A DNA stretch of 64,000 bases from HdN1 sp964473645. Lineage in GTDB: Bacteria; Pseudomonadota; Gammaproteobacteria; Pseudomonadales; Ketobacteraceae. Where the stretch lies: NCBI GenBank assembly GCA_964473645.1, contig CAYYPW010000008.1, positions 165,083 to 229,082 on the forward strand, written 5' to 3'. The position numbers and the translations under genes are program-made. Under the pieces are notes generated by a model that was given only the letters and a program-made list of their open reading frames with translations, was not told the origin of the DNA and searched no databases. Below are positions 43,201 through 54,292 of the stretch, piece after piece. Within the stretch, counting starts at the first letter, position 1. Each line of letters opens with the position of its first letter.

Positions 43201-46200
43201 AGGTTTCTGCAAGCGGTACGGTGACAGTAAGATTGCCTGCACCGGAGAAACTGGGCGTTATGGTAAGCGTTTGTTCGAGTGTCGGTGCATCATTGACGCC
43301 GGTCAATTGATTGATGTCGAGTGTAAAGTTAATGCTCGCACTCAACCCGGAATTGTCGGTTGCCGTTACCCGAAGTGATAAATCACCGCTGCCCGTGGGA
43401 GGGTTGCCCTGGAAGGTGCCCGTTACCCGGTCGAACGTCAACCAGCCGGGCAAACTTGAGCCATCCTGCAAACTGGCGCTGTACTTGAGCGTGTCGGCAT
43501 CGGCATCACTGAATGCATTGCTTGCCAACGTGTAACTCCAATCACCCGCACCTTCAAACGTTTGCGTGCTTATGCTGGTGGCTGTGGGCGCATCATTGGT
43601 TTGTGAAAAACTCAGCTGGAAACTGGCTTGTGCAGTGGCTGTCTCACTATCGGAGGCAATAACGACAATGTTGAGTGTTGTTGCCAATCGCGGTGGGTTG
43701 CCTGAGAATGTACCGGTGCTGCTATCAAAAGAAAGCCAGGCAGGAAGCGGTTCCCCAGAGGCCAGTTGCGCACTCAGTACAAGCGTTTCTAAATCTGCAT
43801 CGCTAAATATATCTGAGGGCAGAGTAAAACTATGATTACCAGCCCCTGTCCATTGTTGTGCATCGACACCGGCATCCACCTCTGGTGTATCGTTGGCGTC
43901 GCTGATAATGAGATTGAGGGTGGTATTGGTGCTGGCGCCCAGGGTGTCGGTTGCCGTCACCCGTAGTACAAGGGTTTCGCCGTTCAGTGACGGAGGCGGA
44001 TTGCCGGAAAGCACCCGTGTGGTGGCGTTATACTGCAACCAACTCGGCAGGTTGCTGCCATCTGCCTGGGTAACGGCGAGCGTGAGCAAATCGCCATCAG
44101 GATCGGCAAATACCTTGCCCGAAACGACCGTTTGTTGCAAACCGGCGCCTTCCCAGTGAATATCGGAATAGCTGGCAATGGTTTCGGGTGCATCATTGGC
44201 ACTCCCATCAGGAATGCTGAGCTTGAAGTCACTGCTGACTGATGCTTCGCCCGCATTGGTCGCCGTTACCGTCAGAAATACGTTGACGACCCCATTGGGT
44301 GGGTTGCCGCTGAAGGTGCGCGTTGCGGCATTGAAATTCAACCATGCGGGCAGCGCAGAACCGTCAGATTGTGTGGCGCTGTAGATCAGCGTTCCATTTT
44401 CGGGATCGTTGAAGGTGTCTTCCGGAACGGTGTAAGTCCAATCGCCAGCGCTTTCAAAGCGCTGATCGGGAATCGCGATGGCCGTAGGGGTGTCGTTGAC
44501 ATCACCAAACTCGACGTCAAAGGTGAGCGTTGTTTCGGCACCGTAGGGATCTGATGCGATAACGCTTAAGGTCAGCGTTTGATTGCTGAGTGCCCCCGGC
44601 GGATTGCCACTGAAAATTCCCTTGGCGGCATTGAAGGATAGCCACGCGGGTAAGGCGCTTCCGTCGCCCAGTGTCGCAGTAAAGCTGAGGCTGTCACCAT
44701 CAAGGTCTTCAAATACTGTCGACGGCACCTGGTATCGCCATTCACCACTTTCTGCAAACGTAATTCCTGACAGAGAGAGCGTAGTGCTTGGGGTGTCATT
44801 GGTGGATTCAAAGCGGAGCACGACGTGTGTGCCCGTTTCGCTGCCGCTGGCATCTTGCGCGCGTAGCAATAGCCCCAATTCATTCACTGATTCCGGAGCG
44901 TTTCCTGAGATCTCCCCTGTTTCAGCATTAAAACTCAGCCATGACGGCAGCGCTGAGCCGTCTGCCATGGTTAAGGTGTAGCTAAGCGTTTCGCCGTCTG
45001 CGTCACTGAATATCGAAGCGAGTGGCAGGGTAGTGGTAAGTGTGCCGCTCCCGGTAAGCGTTATTGGCTCTATCGCAGACGCCGTGGGCGTATCGTTCGT
45101 GCCAACGCTTTGATCCAGATTCAGAACAAATGCGCTGCTGGCCGTTACCCCCACAGAATCCGTTGCGGTCACGACAATGGCGAGATCGGCCTGGCCGGCA
45201 GGTGGATTACCGCTGAATCTGCCTGTGCTCGCATCAAAACTCAGCCAGTCAGGCAGTGCCGCGCCACCCGACACATTAGCACTTAATGTAAGCGGTGAAC
45301 CATCGCCATGGCTAAAGGTGGACGCGGGCACGTCGTAACTCCAGCTGCCTTCACCTGAAAAGGTTTGCGTGGAGAGTGGCGTGGCGACCGATGGACCATC
45401 GTTGACGTCGCCCAGGACAAGTTCGAAGGTTTCACTGATTTCACCTCCTTTTCCGTCACTTGCGACAACGGTAACGGTCAGTGTTCTTCCATTGTACTCA
45501 GGTGGGGGATTGCCACTGAAGGTGCGCGTTTCTGCGTCAAACGACAACCAATCGGGTAAACTTGCGACGCCGTCGGCGATCAAATGCAGCGTTGCTCCCC
45601 GCTGAATATTGTAATCGGACAGGGTCCTTGTTATGTCGAGGTTTTTGCCTGCAAATACCAGGCGGAAGTCATCGGGTGACAGACCGGTTTTGTTTTGTAT
45701 CTTGGCTTCTACCGCTTCGAGGGAATCAGATGAATCCACGTCGAGCCCGATAGTCAAACCGGTTTGGGTTTTGATGTAAATACGCGCATTGGCATCACTT
45801 TGGCTTTCAGTAAGCTCGATATTGTCTGCAGCAACGCCTGCGCTAAAGGTGAGGGTGTCCCCATCCAGATCTGAGAACGTGTTTGCAGGAAGCGTAAAAC
45901 TCCAGGTGCCACGTGTAGCAAAATCCTGATCAGCGATGGCATTGGCCAAGGTGACTGCATCGTTGACCGCGCCGAGCTTCAGAACCAGCACTGTCGAGGC
46001 GCTGGAACCCTCAGCATCGGTTGCTGTGATCTGCAAACTCAGTGTTTTCAGGTTTGCGTTTTCAGGTGGATTGCCACTAAAGGTACGCGTTGCAGAATCA
46101 AAGCTGAGCCAGTCTGGCAACGCCGCATTGTCGGAAAGCGTGGCTGTCAGTGTCAGTGCTTCATTGTCAGCATCGGCAAAGGTATTGGCAGGTACGGTGT

Positions 46201-48690
46201 AGGTCCACGTGCCTGATTGATTGAACACTGTAGAACCCGTGGCGATGTTAACCTCAGGGGTGTCATTGGCTTCGGCTATCGTGAGGGCAAAGTTGTCGCT
46301 GGTCTGGCCGCCGAATCCGTCACTGGCGCTGACGCGAAGGTAAATGGCCGAGCCATCAAAACTGGGTGGTGGATTCCCACTGAATAAACGTTGTGTCGCG
46401 TTAAAGCTCAGCCAATCCGGTAAGCTGCCATTCCCGATAAGCTGACCTTGTGCGTTCACGCGCTGCACGGTAAGCGCTAGTGTGTCTGCGTCTGAATCGA
46501 TGAAGGTATCGGCGGGCAATTCAAATTGCTGATCTCCCGCGCCTGTCCAGGTAGTGTCGACGATGGGGCGAAACACGGTAGGCGCGTCATTGGCACCGTT
46601 ACCATCAGGAATTTTCAAGAGAAAGGTGGTTGATGTGGATTTGCCATCAGTTTCGGTTGCGGTGACTTTGATACCCAGGGCAGAAATATTGGGAACGTTC
46701 CCCGAAAAGGTGCGGGTATTCGGATCGAAACCGAGCCAAGCAGGCAAAGGCGAACCATCGATTTGCGTGGCACTGTAAGTGAGCGAGCCGCCTTCTGGAT
46801 CACTGAACGTATTTCCGGGTACCGTAAACGTCCAACTACCGCTGCTGGCAATCTGATCTGCTATACCTACGGTGGCCGGTCGATCATTGACCCCGGTGAA
46901 GGTGATCGTGATGTCGCTGTAAGCGGTGCCACCATTTCCATCATTGGCGATGATTCTGACGACCATCGATTGGCCCGCCAGATTTCCTGGTACATTGCCA
47001 CGCAAACTATGCGTACTGCTGTCGTAGCTCAGCCATGCAGGCAGCGCGTCACCATTTTGTAATGTCGCGGTATAGCTGAGTGTATCGGCGTCAATATCGG
47101 CAAACAGGTTGGCAGCAATCGGAAGACTTAATATTCCTTCGCCACGCATCGATTGCGAGCTGATACTTGAACCTGTTGGCGCATCGTTGACGCCACTGAT
47201 GACCAGCGTTGTCTGGCTGTTGCTGGTGGAAGCAGTCCCGTCAGAAAGCTTGAGCTGGAATGTAAGTGTCGAGGATTGACCCGCGCCTACCTTGTTCTCG
47301 GTCGCATCAAAACTTAATTGGCGTAATGCTGCCTGTGCGGCTGCCGCTGAGGTAAAACTGCCACTGAATATACCGGGGCGGTTGGACGATGCGACGAATC
47401 CCGCCAGTTGCAGACTGGCAGCGGTAAAACTGCCAAACTGGGTGGATGGTTTTCCGTTGTTATCAAGAATATTGATCTCGACGGTGATCAAATCGGCCGG
47501 TTGATCGGGGTCGGTCAAAGTAATTTGCGAGAATGGCGCGCTCGTTGCGGTGTCCTGCATGGCGAGCCCTTGCTGAACACCGTTGATGGCAGGCGCGTCG
47601 TTTACCGCGGTAACGGCAAGATTGGCGATAGCGCTCGCCAGAGAAAATGCAGCGGTTCCACCTGTGGTTGCAATGTCGGCGCGTTCGCCGTGACCAAGGC
47701 CGTTGCTGCCATCCCAGGCGCGATAGGAGAAACTGGCCGTTTCGCCGTTATTGCCATCGGGGGTGTAACGGATAAGATCGGTGGCGGACAGCAACAGGGC
47801 ATTGTCCTCACTGGCGGAACCAATACTGTTCCATGTGTTGCCATTATCTGTGGAATAAGCCCAGATGCCATTGCCGCTCACGCTGGTGATAGCGATACCG
47901 ACGCTGTCACTGTCGGCGTCACTGGCAATCAGGAATTCGCTGACGGTGAGGGTTTTGCTGGTGTCTTCGGTGGTGGTTCCCAGATCGATATCTGTATTGC
48001 CTGTAGCAGCGGTGCCCTTGTATAACGTAAACGTTGTGGTGCTGGTTGAGTCTGCGTATTGCTCGCTGCGGATAAGTACATCCTGACCGCCGTCGTTATT
48101 GAAATCGGCAATCTGAATGCCACCGCCATAGTAGCCGTTGCCGCTCAATCCAGGCGTTGCAGTAACCGCGTTGAAACTGCCTTCCCCGGTATTTACCAGC
48201 ACATTGAGTGAGTTTGACGTCTGATTCGACCCGTATTGATAGGTGGTGAAGACAATATCGAGATCGTCATTGCCATCCAGATCCCCCAGTTGCAGCTCTC
48301 GCACGTTGCCCGTGCCGGAGGTGAGTGCCTGGGTGCTGAAACCACTGTTGTTGCTTGCCAACAGGTGTACGCTATAGCTGCTTGTATTCTGGCCATTGGC
48401 ATAATTGTAAGAATACGAGTAATACAGCAGATCTGCTTTGCCGTCGGCATTGAGATCGTGCACGGCCGCCAGATTGTAATACGTGTTGGTGCTGGGTGCG
48501 GTGATGGTGGTTAAGGTGGTGGCGGTGGTCGCGAAACCACCGCTGCCGTTACCGGTAAAGGCAGTCGCGGTGAAGGTATAGGCACTATTGCTGTAATTGT
48601 TTTTCCAGCACACCAGATCCAATACACCATCGCCAGTGATGTCTGCAAGGCGGGTGTTATAGAGTTCATTGGATGACAAACTGGTTGTTG
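37265..48690 (-). CDS. Giant cadherin-repeat surface protein, C-terminal part (5' cut by gap)
   Basis: About 3,800 codons, open through to the assembly gap; the TTG at 48679 is not a real start because the frame runs on into the N-run. From the gap: FG-GAP/VCBS calcium-type loops (D-I-T-G-D-G, D-L-N-A-D-G, D-F-N-N-D-G), a short bridging domain, then about 29 cadherin-like (CADG/He_PIG) repeats each with P-x-W-L-x-F and F-S-G-x-P, a ubiquitin-like insert in the fifth CADG repeat, a low-complexity Pro/Gly/Ser linker with two T-P-L-S-Q-G-L motifs, one last CADG repeat, N-D-T-P micro-repeats and a helical C-terminus. No RTX nonapeptides. Probably a secreted or surface-displayed adhesin exported by the adjacent TolC/HlyD/M50 set. 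Confidence 0.85.
38446..43597 (-). repeat. Array of exact 303-bp cadherin-like repeats
   Basis: The Asn codon of each N-D-x-P boundary falls at 43597, 43294, 42991, 42688, 42385 and so on to 38749 and 38446; every interval I measured is 303 bp, and the end points are 17 x 303 bp apart. Between 42385 and 38749, repeats come in blocks of four (1,212 bp): the T-Q-D-Q type recurs at positions 1, 5, 9 and the D-P-D-G-A type at 2, 6, 10. Earlier repeats in the gene vary more in length (for example 297 bp just upstream) and end F-S-G-N-P-P instead of F-S-G-T-P. Confidence 0.85.
45578..45787 (-). other. Ubiquitin-like domain inside a cadherin-like repeat
   Basis: Seventy codons align without gaps to residues 1-70 of eukaryotic ubiquitin, with about 41 identical by hand count. 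Landmarks: I-Y-I-K-T-Q-T-G at the start, A-K-I-Q-N-K-T-G for the helix, R-L-V-F-A-G-K-N-L, and T-L-S-D-Y-N-I-Q-R-G-A-T-L-H-L-I at the end. Lysines 6, 29, 33 and 48 are kept; 11, 27 and 63 are Leu, Glu and Arg. The hydrophobic patch L8/I44/V70 reads Q/V/I. There is no R-L-R-G-G tail; the chain returns to the cadherin repeat (A-S-L-P-D-W-L-S-F), so it cannot be conjugated as ubiquitin is. The insert replaces the loop between T-L-T-F-S-A and L-P-D-W-L. Confidence 0.9.
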
Positions 48691-48790
48691 NNNNNNNNNN
48701 NNNNNNNNNNNNNNNNNNNNNNNNNNNNNNNNNNNNNNNNNNNNNNNNNNNNNNNNNNNNNNNNNNNNNNNNNNNNNNNNNNNNNNNNNN
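48691..48790. other. Assembly gap (100 N)
   Basis: A run of exactly 100 N, the usual placeholder for a gap of unknown length. It lies inside the giant gene. The apparent stop of the upstream part (at 48666) and the apparent start of the downstream part (48679) both arise from the arbitrary length of this run. Confidence 0.95.
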
Positions 48791-51700
48791 GCAGCGAGTT
48801 GCCTCCGTAATACAACGAATTGCCGCTCATCGTGCCCAACGTTGTGCCGTTGAGCTGAGTCAGCTCCGTGCTGGTGGCACCCATAGCAGGGGCATGGTTG
48901 TTGACATTTACCGAGGCTTTTACCAGCGTTATCTGTGCTGTTGTACTACTCAGTGGTCCACCTTGTCCTGTGGCTCCCTGATCAGAAATTTCAGCCCGCA
49001 AAATCGCACTGTTGGCGTTACCTGCGGTATAACCCAATTTGCCCGCGGCCAGAAAAGCGTTGATATCGGCCAATGTCCCTGACAGCGTCAGTAGTGTGTC
49101 ACCTCCACCGACCGTTACACCGGCGCTATTGCTCGCGGTGAGTGCACCCGCATTGACACTGAAACTTGCCACCAGCGTGGCGCTGCCTGCATCGACATCG
49201 GTGAACTGGATGCCGGTCACGCCCGTTGTGCCCGTGCCTGCCACAGTTAGACTCGATACGGCGGTTACCCCTGGCGTGTCATTGACGGCGGTCACTCGAA
49301 TCAGGATGCTTTCGGTGGACGATGTCAGGGCGCTGCCGCCGGTGTTTCCCTGGTCGTTGACCTGTAGGGATAGCGTTATATTGTCGGTTGCGTTATTGGC
49401 TGTCGTGAACTGTACATTGCCGGCGGCAATAAATGCATTCAGGCTGGTGGCATTTCCTGTGAGCGTTAATGCCGAGGTGCTGCCTCCCACGCTGACACCG
49501 TTGCCGCTGGCAGCGCTCAGTGCGCCGCTGGCAGCGTTCAGCGTCAGTACTAGATTGCTGCTGCCCGCGTCACTATCGGCCAGCGTAATGCCGGTGATAG
49601 ATGTGGCAATGTCTTCTGTAACGCTGATGGTCGTCGGCACTGTGACCGTAGGTGCATCGTTCACAGCCACAATGGTCGTGCCAATGGTATTGCTGGTGCT
49701 GGCGATCGCTGTGCTGCCCCCGTGGGCCGATGCATCGGTAGTCACCCGCGTATTGCCATTGGTAAAGCTGCCCGCATAGGTATTGTCGAGTGCCCGTATG
49801 CTTAGCCCACCCGGATTGCCATTGAATTGTGCCACCGGCACAAAACGCAGCTGAGTAGTGGGTGCGAGCACCAATGCATTGGCATTGTCCCCCACACTGC
49901 CTATGGCATGCCAATTCGCACCGTTGTCGGTACTGTATTGCCATGCACCCTCACTCGCTGCGTTAGCGTTGTTGGCCACGACCGCAAAACCGCTCAGGCT
50001 GGCTCCGCTGTCAGCGTCGATTAATGTCTGATTGTTGGTGGTAAGCAGATCGTTGAAACTGGCGCCTGACGGATTGGAAACATCTTCATTGATCGACGGC
50101 AACAATAGATTGCCGCTCAGTGAGGGCGCATCATTGACTCCAGCCACGTTGACTTGCACTTGTATTGCGTTTGTCGATGTCGTGGTACCGTCGCCTGCGC
50201 AAACGGTGAACGCATTCAAAATGCCATTGGCGTTTGCAGCCGGCGTCCATACCAACGTTTCCCCGCTGGCCAGGGTGGTGATACCGGCCGTTATAGCGCT
50301 GCCATTCTTGGTCAGTGTACCGGTAGTAATCGATTCAACGCGGAAGCTGAGTGTGTCACCGTCGATATCGGCTTCATTCGCAGCGGCCGCCAGCGTTGCG
50401 TAGCTGATACTGAATGCCGTGTCCTCGGATGCACCCGTCAAAACCCCTATCGTGCCAAGCGTGGGTGCATCATTTGTCGGAACAACATTTACTGCCATTG
50501 AATAGGTGCTTGATGAGTCGGTCACCCCGTCATATACCCGAAAGGTAAAATCTCCATAATTGTTGCCATTGGCATTACTGCCTGGGGTGTAAACCAACTG
50601 ACCCAGGCTCGCCGCCGGAATCAATTGCAAGGTGGTCACTGCATTGCCATTGAGGGTCAGCGTTCCCGCAGTTGGCAGGGTAACGATTCGAATGCTGTGC
50701 AATGAATCGCCATCGACATCGGTAAACGTGAAATCGCTGCTGCTGAACGCACGGGTGCTGTCTTCATTCAGCGATACGGTACCATTCGCCGAAGTGGGCG
50801 CATCGTTGACCGCACTGACCGCGAGCGTGACGGTTGCCGTCGTTGAGGTTTGCGCGCTCCCCCCTGTGTTGCCCTGATCATTAACGCTTACGCTGAGGGT
50901 TACGTTGGTCGTACTGTTGGCCGCCGTTGTGAATTGCAGGTGGCCAGCCGCAATATAGCTGTTTATGTCGCTAACGCTGCCCGTCAGTGTCAACGACGAA
51001 GCGCTGCCGCCTACTGATACGCCACTGATACCGGTCGCACCCGATAAACTTCCACTGCCAACACTGAAGGTGGCGACCACGGCGCTTGCCCCAGCATCCA
51101 CGTCGGTAAGCGTGATTCCAGAGAGCGCCGTTGCGACGTCTTCTGTGACGCTTTGTGGTGTAGTCGCGCTGATCGTAGGGGTGTCGTTTGCGGTGGTCAC
51201 ACTGAGGCTCAGTGTTTGCGCCCCAGCACTGGCGCTGGCCGCATCAGTGAGGTTGATACTGATGGTACGTGCGGTGGTAGAAGGGGTTTCTGATACCGAA
51301 CGATAGCTTAGCGCACGCACAACCGCTTGAATGGCGGTGGCATCGGCGCTGCTGTTAAAGGTAATGGTCAGCGTGTTGTTGGCAGTGGTTTCGCCCCCTG
51401 AAATGTTCACGCTGCCTATCGCAACACTATTGTAAAGCACCGATGTGCCGCTGACGCTCACGCTTCCCGATGCGCTGATTCCCAAACGATCTGCCGATTC
51501 GGCATTGGCAGAAATCGAAGCGACAAGCGTCGCGCCATTCCAGTTGTTTTCGGCATCACTGAGGGTAGCGCCAGTGGCCAGCAGCGTCGCGCTTGCATTT
51601 TCTGTATAGCTTGCCGATGCAGTGTTCAACGCGAATAGTGGCGTATCGTTGCTGCCGGCAATACTAACGCTGTAAGTGCGTGTCGCACTCAATGTACCGT

Positions 51701-54032
51701 CCGACACAGTGACAGTGAAACTATCGGTCACTGCGCTGCTCAATGCATTGATTGAACTGGCATTCGGCACATAGGTGAATGCCCCTGAGGTTTTGTTGAC
51801 CGTCAGCGTACCGTAGCTGCCGGTCAGGGATACCGTTGTGCCATTATCCGTGCCACCTGTAATGCCGTAGCTGAGGGTGGCGCTCGTGTCGCTATCACTG
51901 CCCGACAGTGTGCCTGTGCTATTGCTGAAGGTGTCTGTTGCCGAGGTGTCGGTGTAGCTGGCCCCCGTCACCGCCGCCAGCGCAGGCGTATCGTTGGTGC
52001 CGCTGAGCGTGATGGTATAGGTTCTGCTTGTGCTCAACGCGCCATCGCTTGCTGTAAGTGTAAAACTCTCTGTTGTTCCTGCAGACAAGGCATTGATGGC
52101 AGAGGCGTCTGGTGTGTAGGTATAAGCGCCTGTCGCTTTGGTCACGGAAAGCGTGCCATAGGTGCCCACCAGGCTGACCGTTGTACCATTGTCGGTGCCG
52201 CCGGTAACGCCATAGGTGAGGGTGGCCCCGGTATCGGCATCACTGCCAGCGAGTGTTCCGCTGGCTGTGCTGAACGTGTCGGTGGCGCTGGTATCGGTAT
52301 AGGTGGTGCCGGTGATTGCTGATAAAACAGGAGTATCGTTGGTGCCGTTGAGCGTTACCGTATAGGTTTGCGTGGCTGATGTGGTGCCATCATTGACCGA
52401 AACGGTAAATGATTCCGTGGTGTTGCTGCTCAATGCATTAATGGCGTTGGCATTGGGCGTGAATGTATAAGCCCCGGTTGTGGTATTGACACTCAATGTG
52501 CCGTAAGTACCGGCAAGCGTTGAAACACCACTTGATACTGTGCCGCCAGTAATGCCGTAAGTCAGTGTATTGCCGTCAGCATCACTGCCTGACAATGTAC
52601 CGGTATGATTCGAAAAAGTATCACTGCTGTTAGTGTCGGTGTAGGTGGGGCCGGTAACGGCTGATAACGTCGGTGCTGTATTGGTGGACGTGGTGATCGA
52701 AATTTTGGTGCCTGCGGTGATCGGTATTGCCAAATCAAACGCGGCGCCCGAGCCATCTGAGACACCTGCTGTTCCAGACGTGCGAGCATTGCTGATGACA
52801 AATAAATCAACACGATCCGAATCCTTATAGAACCAGGCTTCCCATACAATATTCGGCGAACCCACGGTGCCACTGGTGGCCGCCGTGCCTTCATATCGCA
52901 CCCAATACACATTGTTGTTGGCGTCGGTAAAACCTGAATAAATTCGCTGATACGAATTATCTGCGCCACCAATGTGTATGCCTGGCCTTGCCGGGGTGTC
53001 GCCATCCAGGCCGCTGTATTCGCTTGATCCACCACCAAAGGTAATGTACGAATTACTGCTCACATAAAAGCTGGAATAGGTGGTGCCCATAAAACTGAAG
53101 CTGAACCCCGAGCCTGGCGTCAGCTGCAAATTGGCATCGTCTGCACTTGCGTTCTGTTGCAGCGTACCTACCGCGCCGCGTTCCGTGAGACTCGATTGGG
53201 TTGTGTAACCCAACGCGAGATCATGCGAATAGCCCGACGATTCCAACACTTGAGTGTTTACGTCGGTGTCGATATCACCCGACACATACTCCAGTTCCCA
53301 GTCGCCACTCACGCCTGTGGCATCCGTAGACGCGGCCACATCGGCTTGCAACGTGGCGGCCAACTGATTGATAAAGGCGATGCCGGATTCTCCCTCGGCA
53401 ACCCGGCAGCCGTAGACCAGCACGTCGCCCGTTACACTCAGGGAGTTGCCAATGTCGCCCAGCAACGCATTACGATCCGCGATATCGGTGCTGTCGAACC
53501 AGTCATTCCCGAGTTGGATGCGGCCATTTTCGCCATGACTTAACAGGTGAATGGCGTCAACTCCGACTCTACCCTTCAGCGTGTCGGCAATGACTTGCAG
53601 CCCATCCTGGTCATTGCTGATCAGCACGACTTCGGCTTGGTCATCAATGTTGTGCAACAGGCGTGTGTAGTCCTGAACCCGTGTGTCGACAAAGATAATG
53701 GCGGTGCTCGCTGGGGCGGCACTCTCTTGGGAGAAACTGTCTTGGGAGAAACTCTCTGGCGCGATACTCCCTGCTGCTTCACTCCCAAGGGCTTGAACGT
53801 CTGGAAGCGTATGGGTGGACAACGCCTGCGTCAGATCAGCAATCTCAGCGGCGGAATCCGTCGGCACTATCTGGGGTTCAACCGTGTGATCCAACGCCTC
53901 CATGCCGGTGGCGACGGCGGCAGCATCAAACATGATACGGGGTTCAAGCAGCATGGCATTATTGGAAAATCGGCTCGCCTTGCTGACGGCCTGTGCCAGT
54001 GCTTTGCGGCCCGGTTGCAGATCGCTGCCCAT
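48791..54032 (-). CDS. Giant surface protein, N-terminal part: LEPR/DUF4347/VCBS (3' cut by gap)
   Basis: The ATG at 54030-54032 follows AAGGAG at eight bases and is preferred over the earlier in-frame ATG. There is no Sec signal peptide. Order: the LEPR-type leader motif M-L-L-E-P-R-I-M-F-D-A-A (about residue 30), a DUF4347 domain (about 110-272), a beta-rich domain (about 275-450) with W-V-R-Y-E-G, three VCBS repeats (about 450-795; Y-T-D-T-S-A-T-D-T-F-S and L-T-Y-G-I-T-G-G), then cadherin-like/calcium-type repeats up to the gap. Ending G-N-S-L-Y-Y-G-G-N-S-L before the N-run. Read with the part beyond the gap it encodes at least about 5,500 residues. The overall design is that of giant adhesins exported by type I-like systems. 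Confidence 0.85.
53215..53700 (-). other. DUF4347 domain with His/Cys pair
   Basis: This stretch of the giant protein begins A-I-I-F-V-D-T-R-V and ends Y-S-H-D-L-A-L-G. It holds L-L-S-H-G-E-N-G (His166) and V-L-V-Y-G-C-R-V-A-E-G (Cys209). His-Gly and a Cys after a hydrophobic strand is the arrangement of clan CD peptidases (caspase, gingipain, CHAT). DUF4347 itself has no proven activity that I know of. Confidence 0.7.
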
Positions 54033-54292
54033 AATACTAACTCCTTGTTTTTGCGTATTACCCGGTTGCCGCAAGTCAATGGATTGCGGTGCCAAACGCT
54101 TGGTAATGGGGTCTTTTTTATTCGTTGCAGTTAAGTCTAGATAGGAATCCTCAAAGGGCTAGACGCATGTGGGTGAGCCCAGTCGAGCGGAGCGAGCGTC
54201 CTTAACGCGCGCCAAATAGGGTGACTGTTCGGTCGATTTTGTCGCGCAATCCCGGTATGCTGCGGAAAAAAAGAACCGACAAGGACTCCCTC

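Noticed and set aside
38446..43597. Regular repeats that might be a CRISPR array
   Set aside because: Period is 303 bp, in-frame and coding for diverged protein domains; no short identical repeats or unique spacers and no cas genes.
37300..48514. Many long open frames antisense to the giant gene
   Set aside because: They mirror the repeat period of the sense gene, have no recognisable domains and no own ribosome sites; they are shadows of a low-stop repetitive gene.
48600..48679. TTG at 48679 as start of a separate 3,804-residue protein
   Set aside because: The frame stays open into the N-run and there is no ribosome site; it is the continuation of the upstream part.
37265..54032. RTX toxin or RTX adhesin
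   Set aside because: No G-G-x-G-x-D nonapeptides were found; the calcium loops are of the FG-GAP/VCBS type and no ABC exporter is adjacent.
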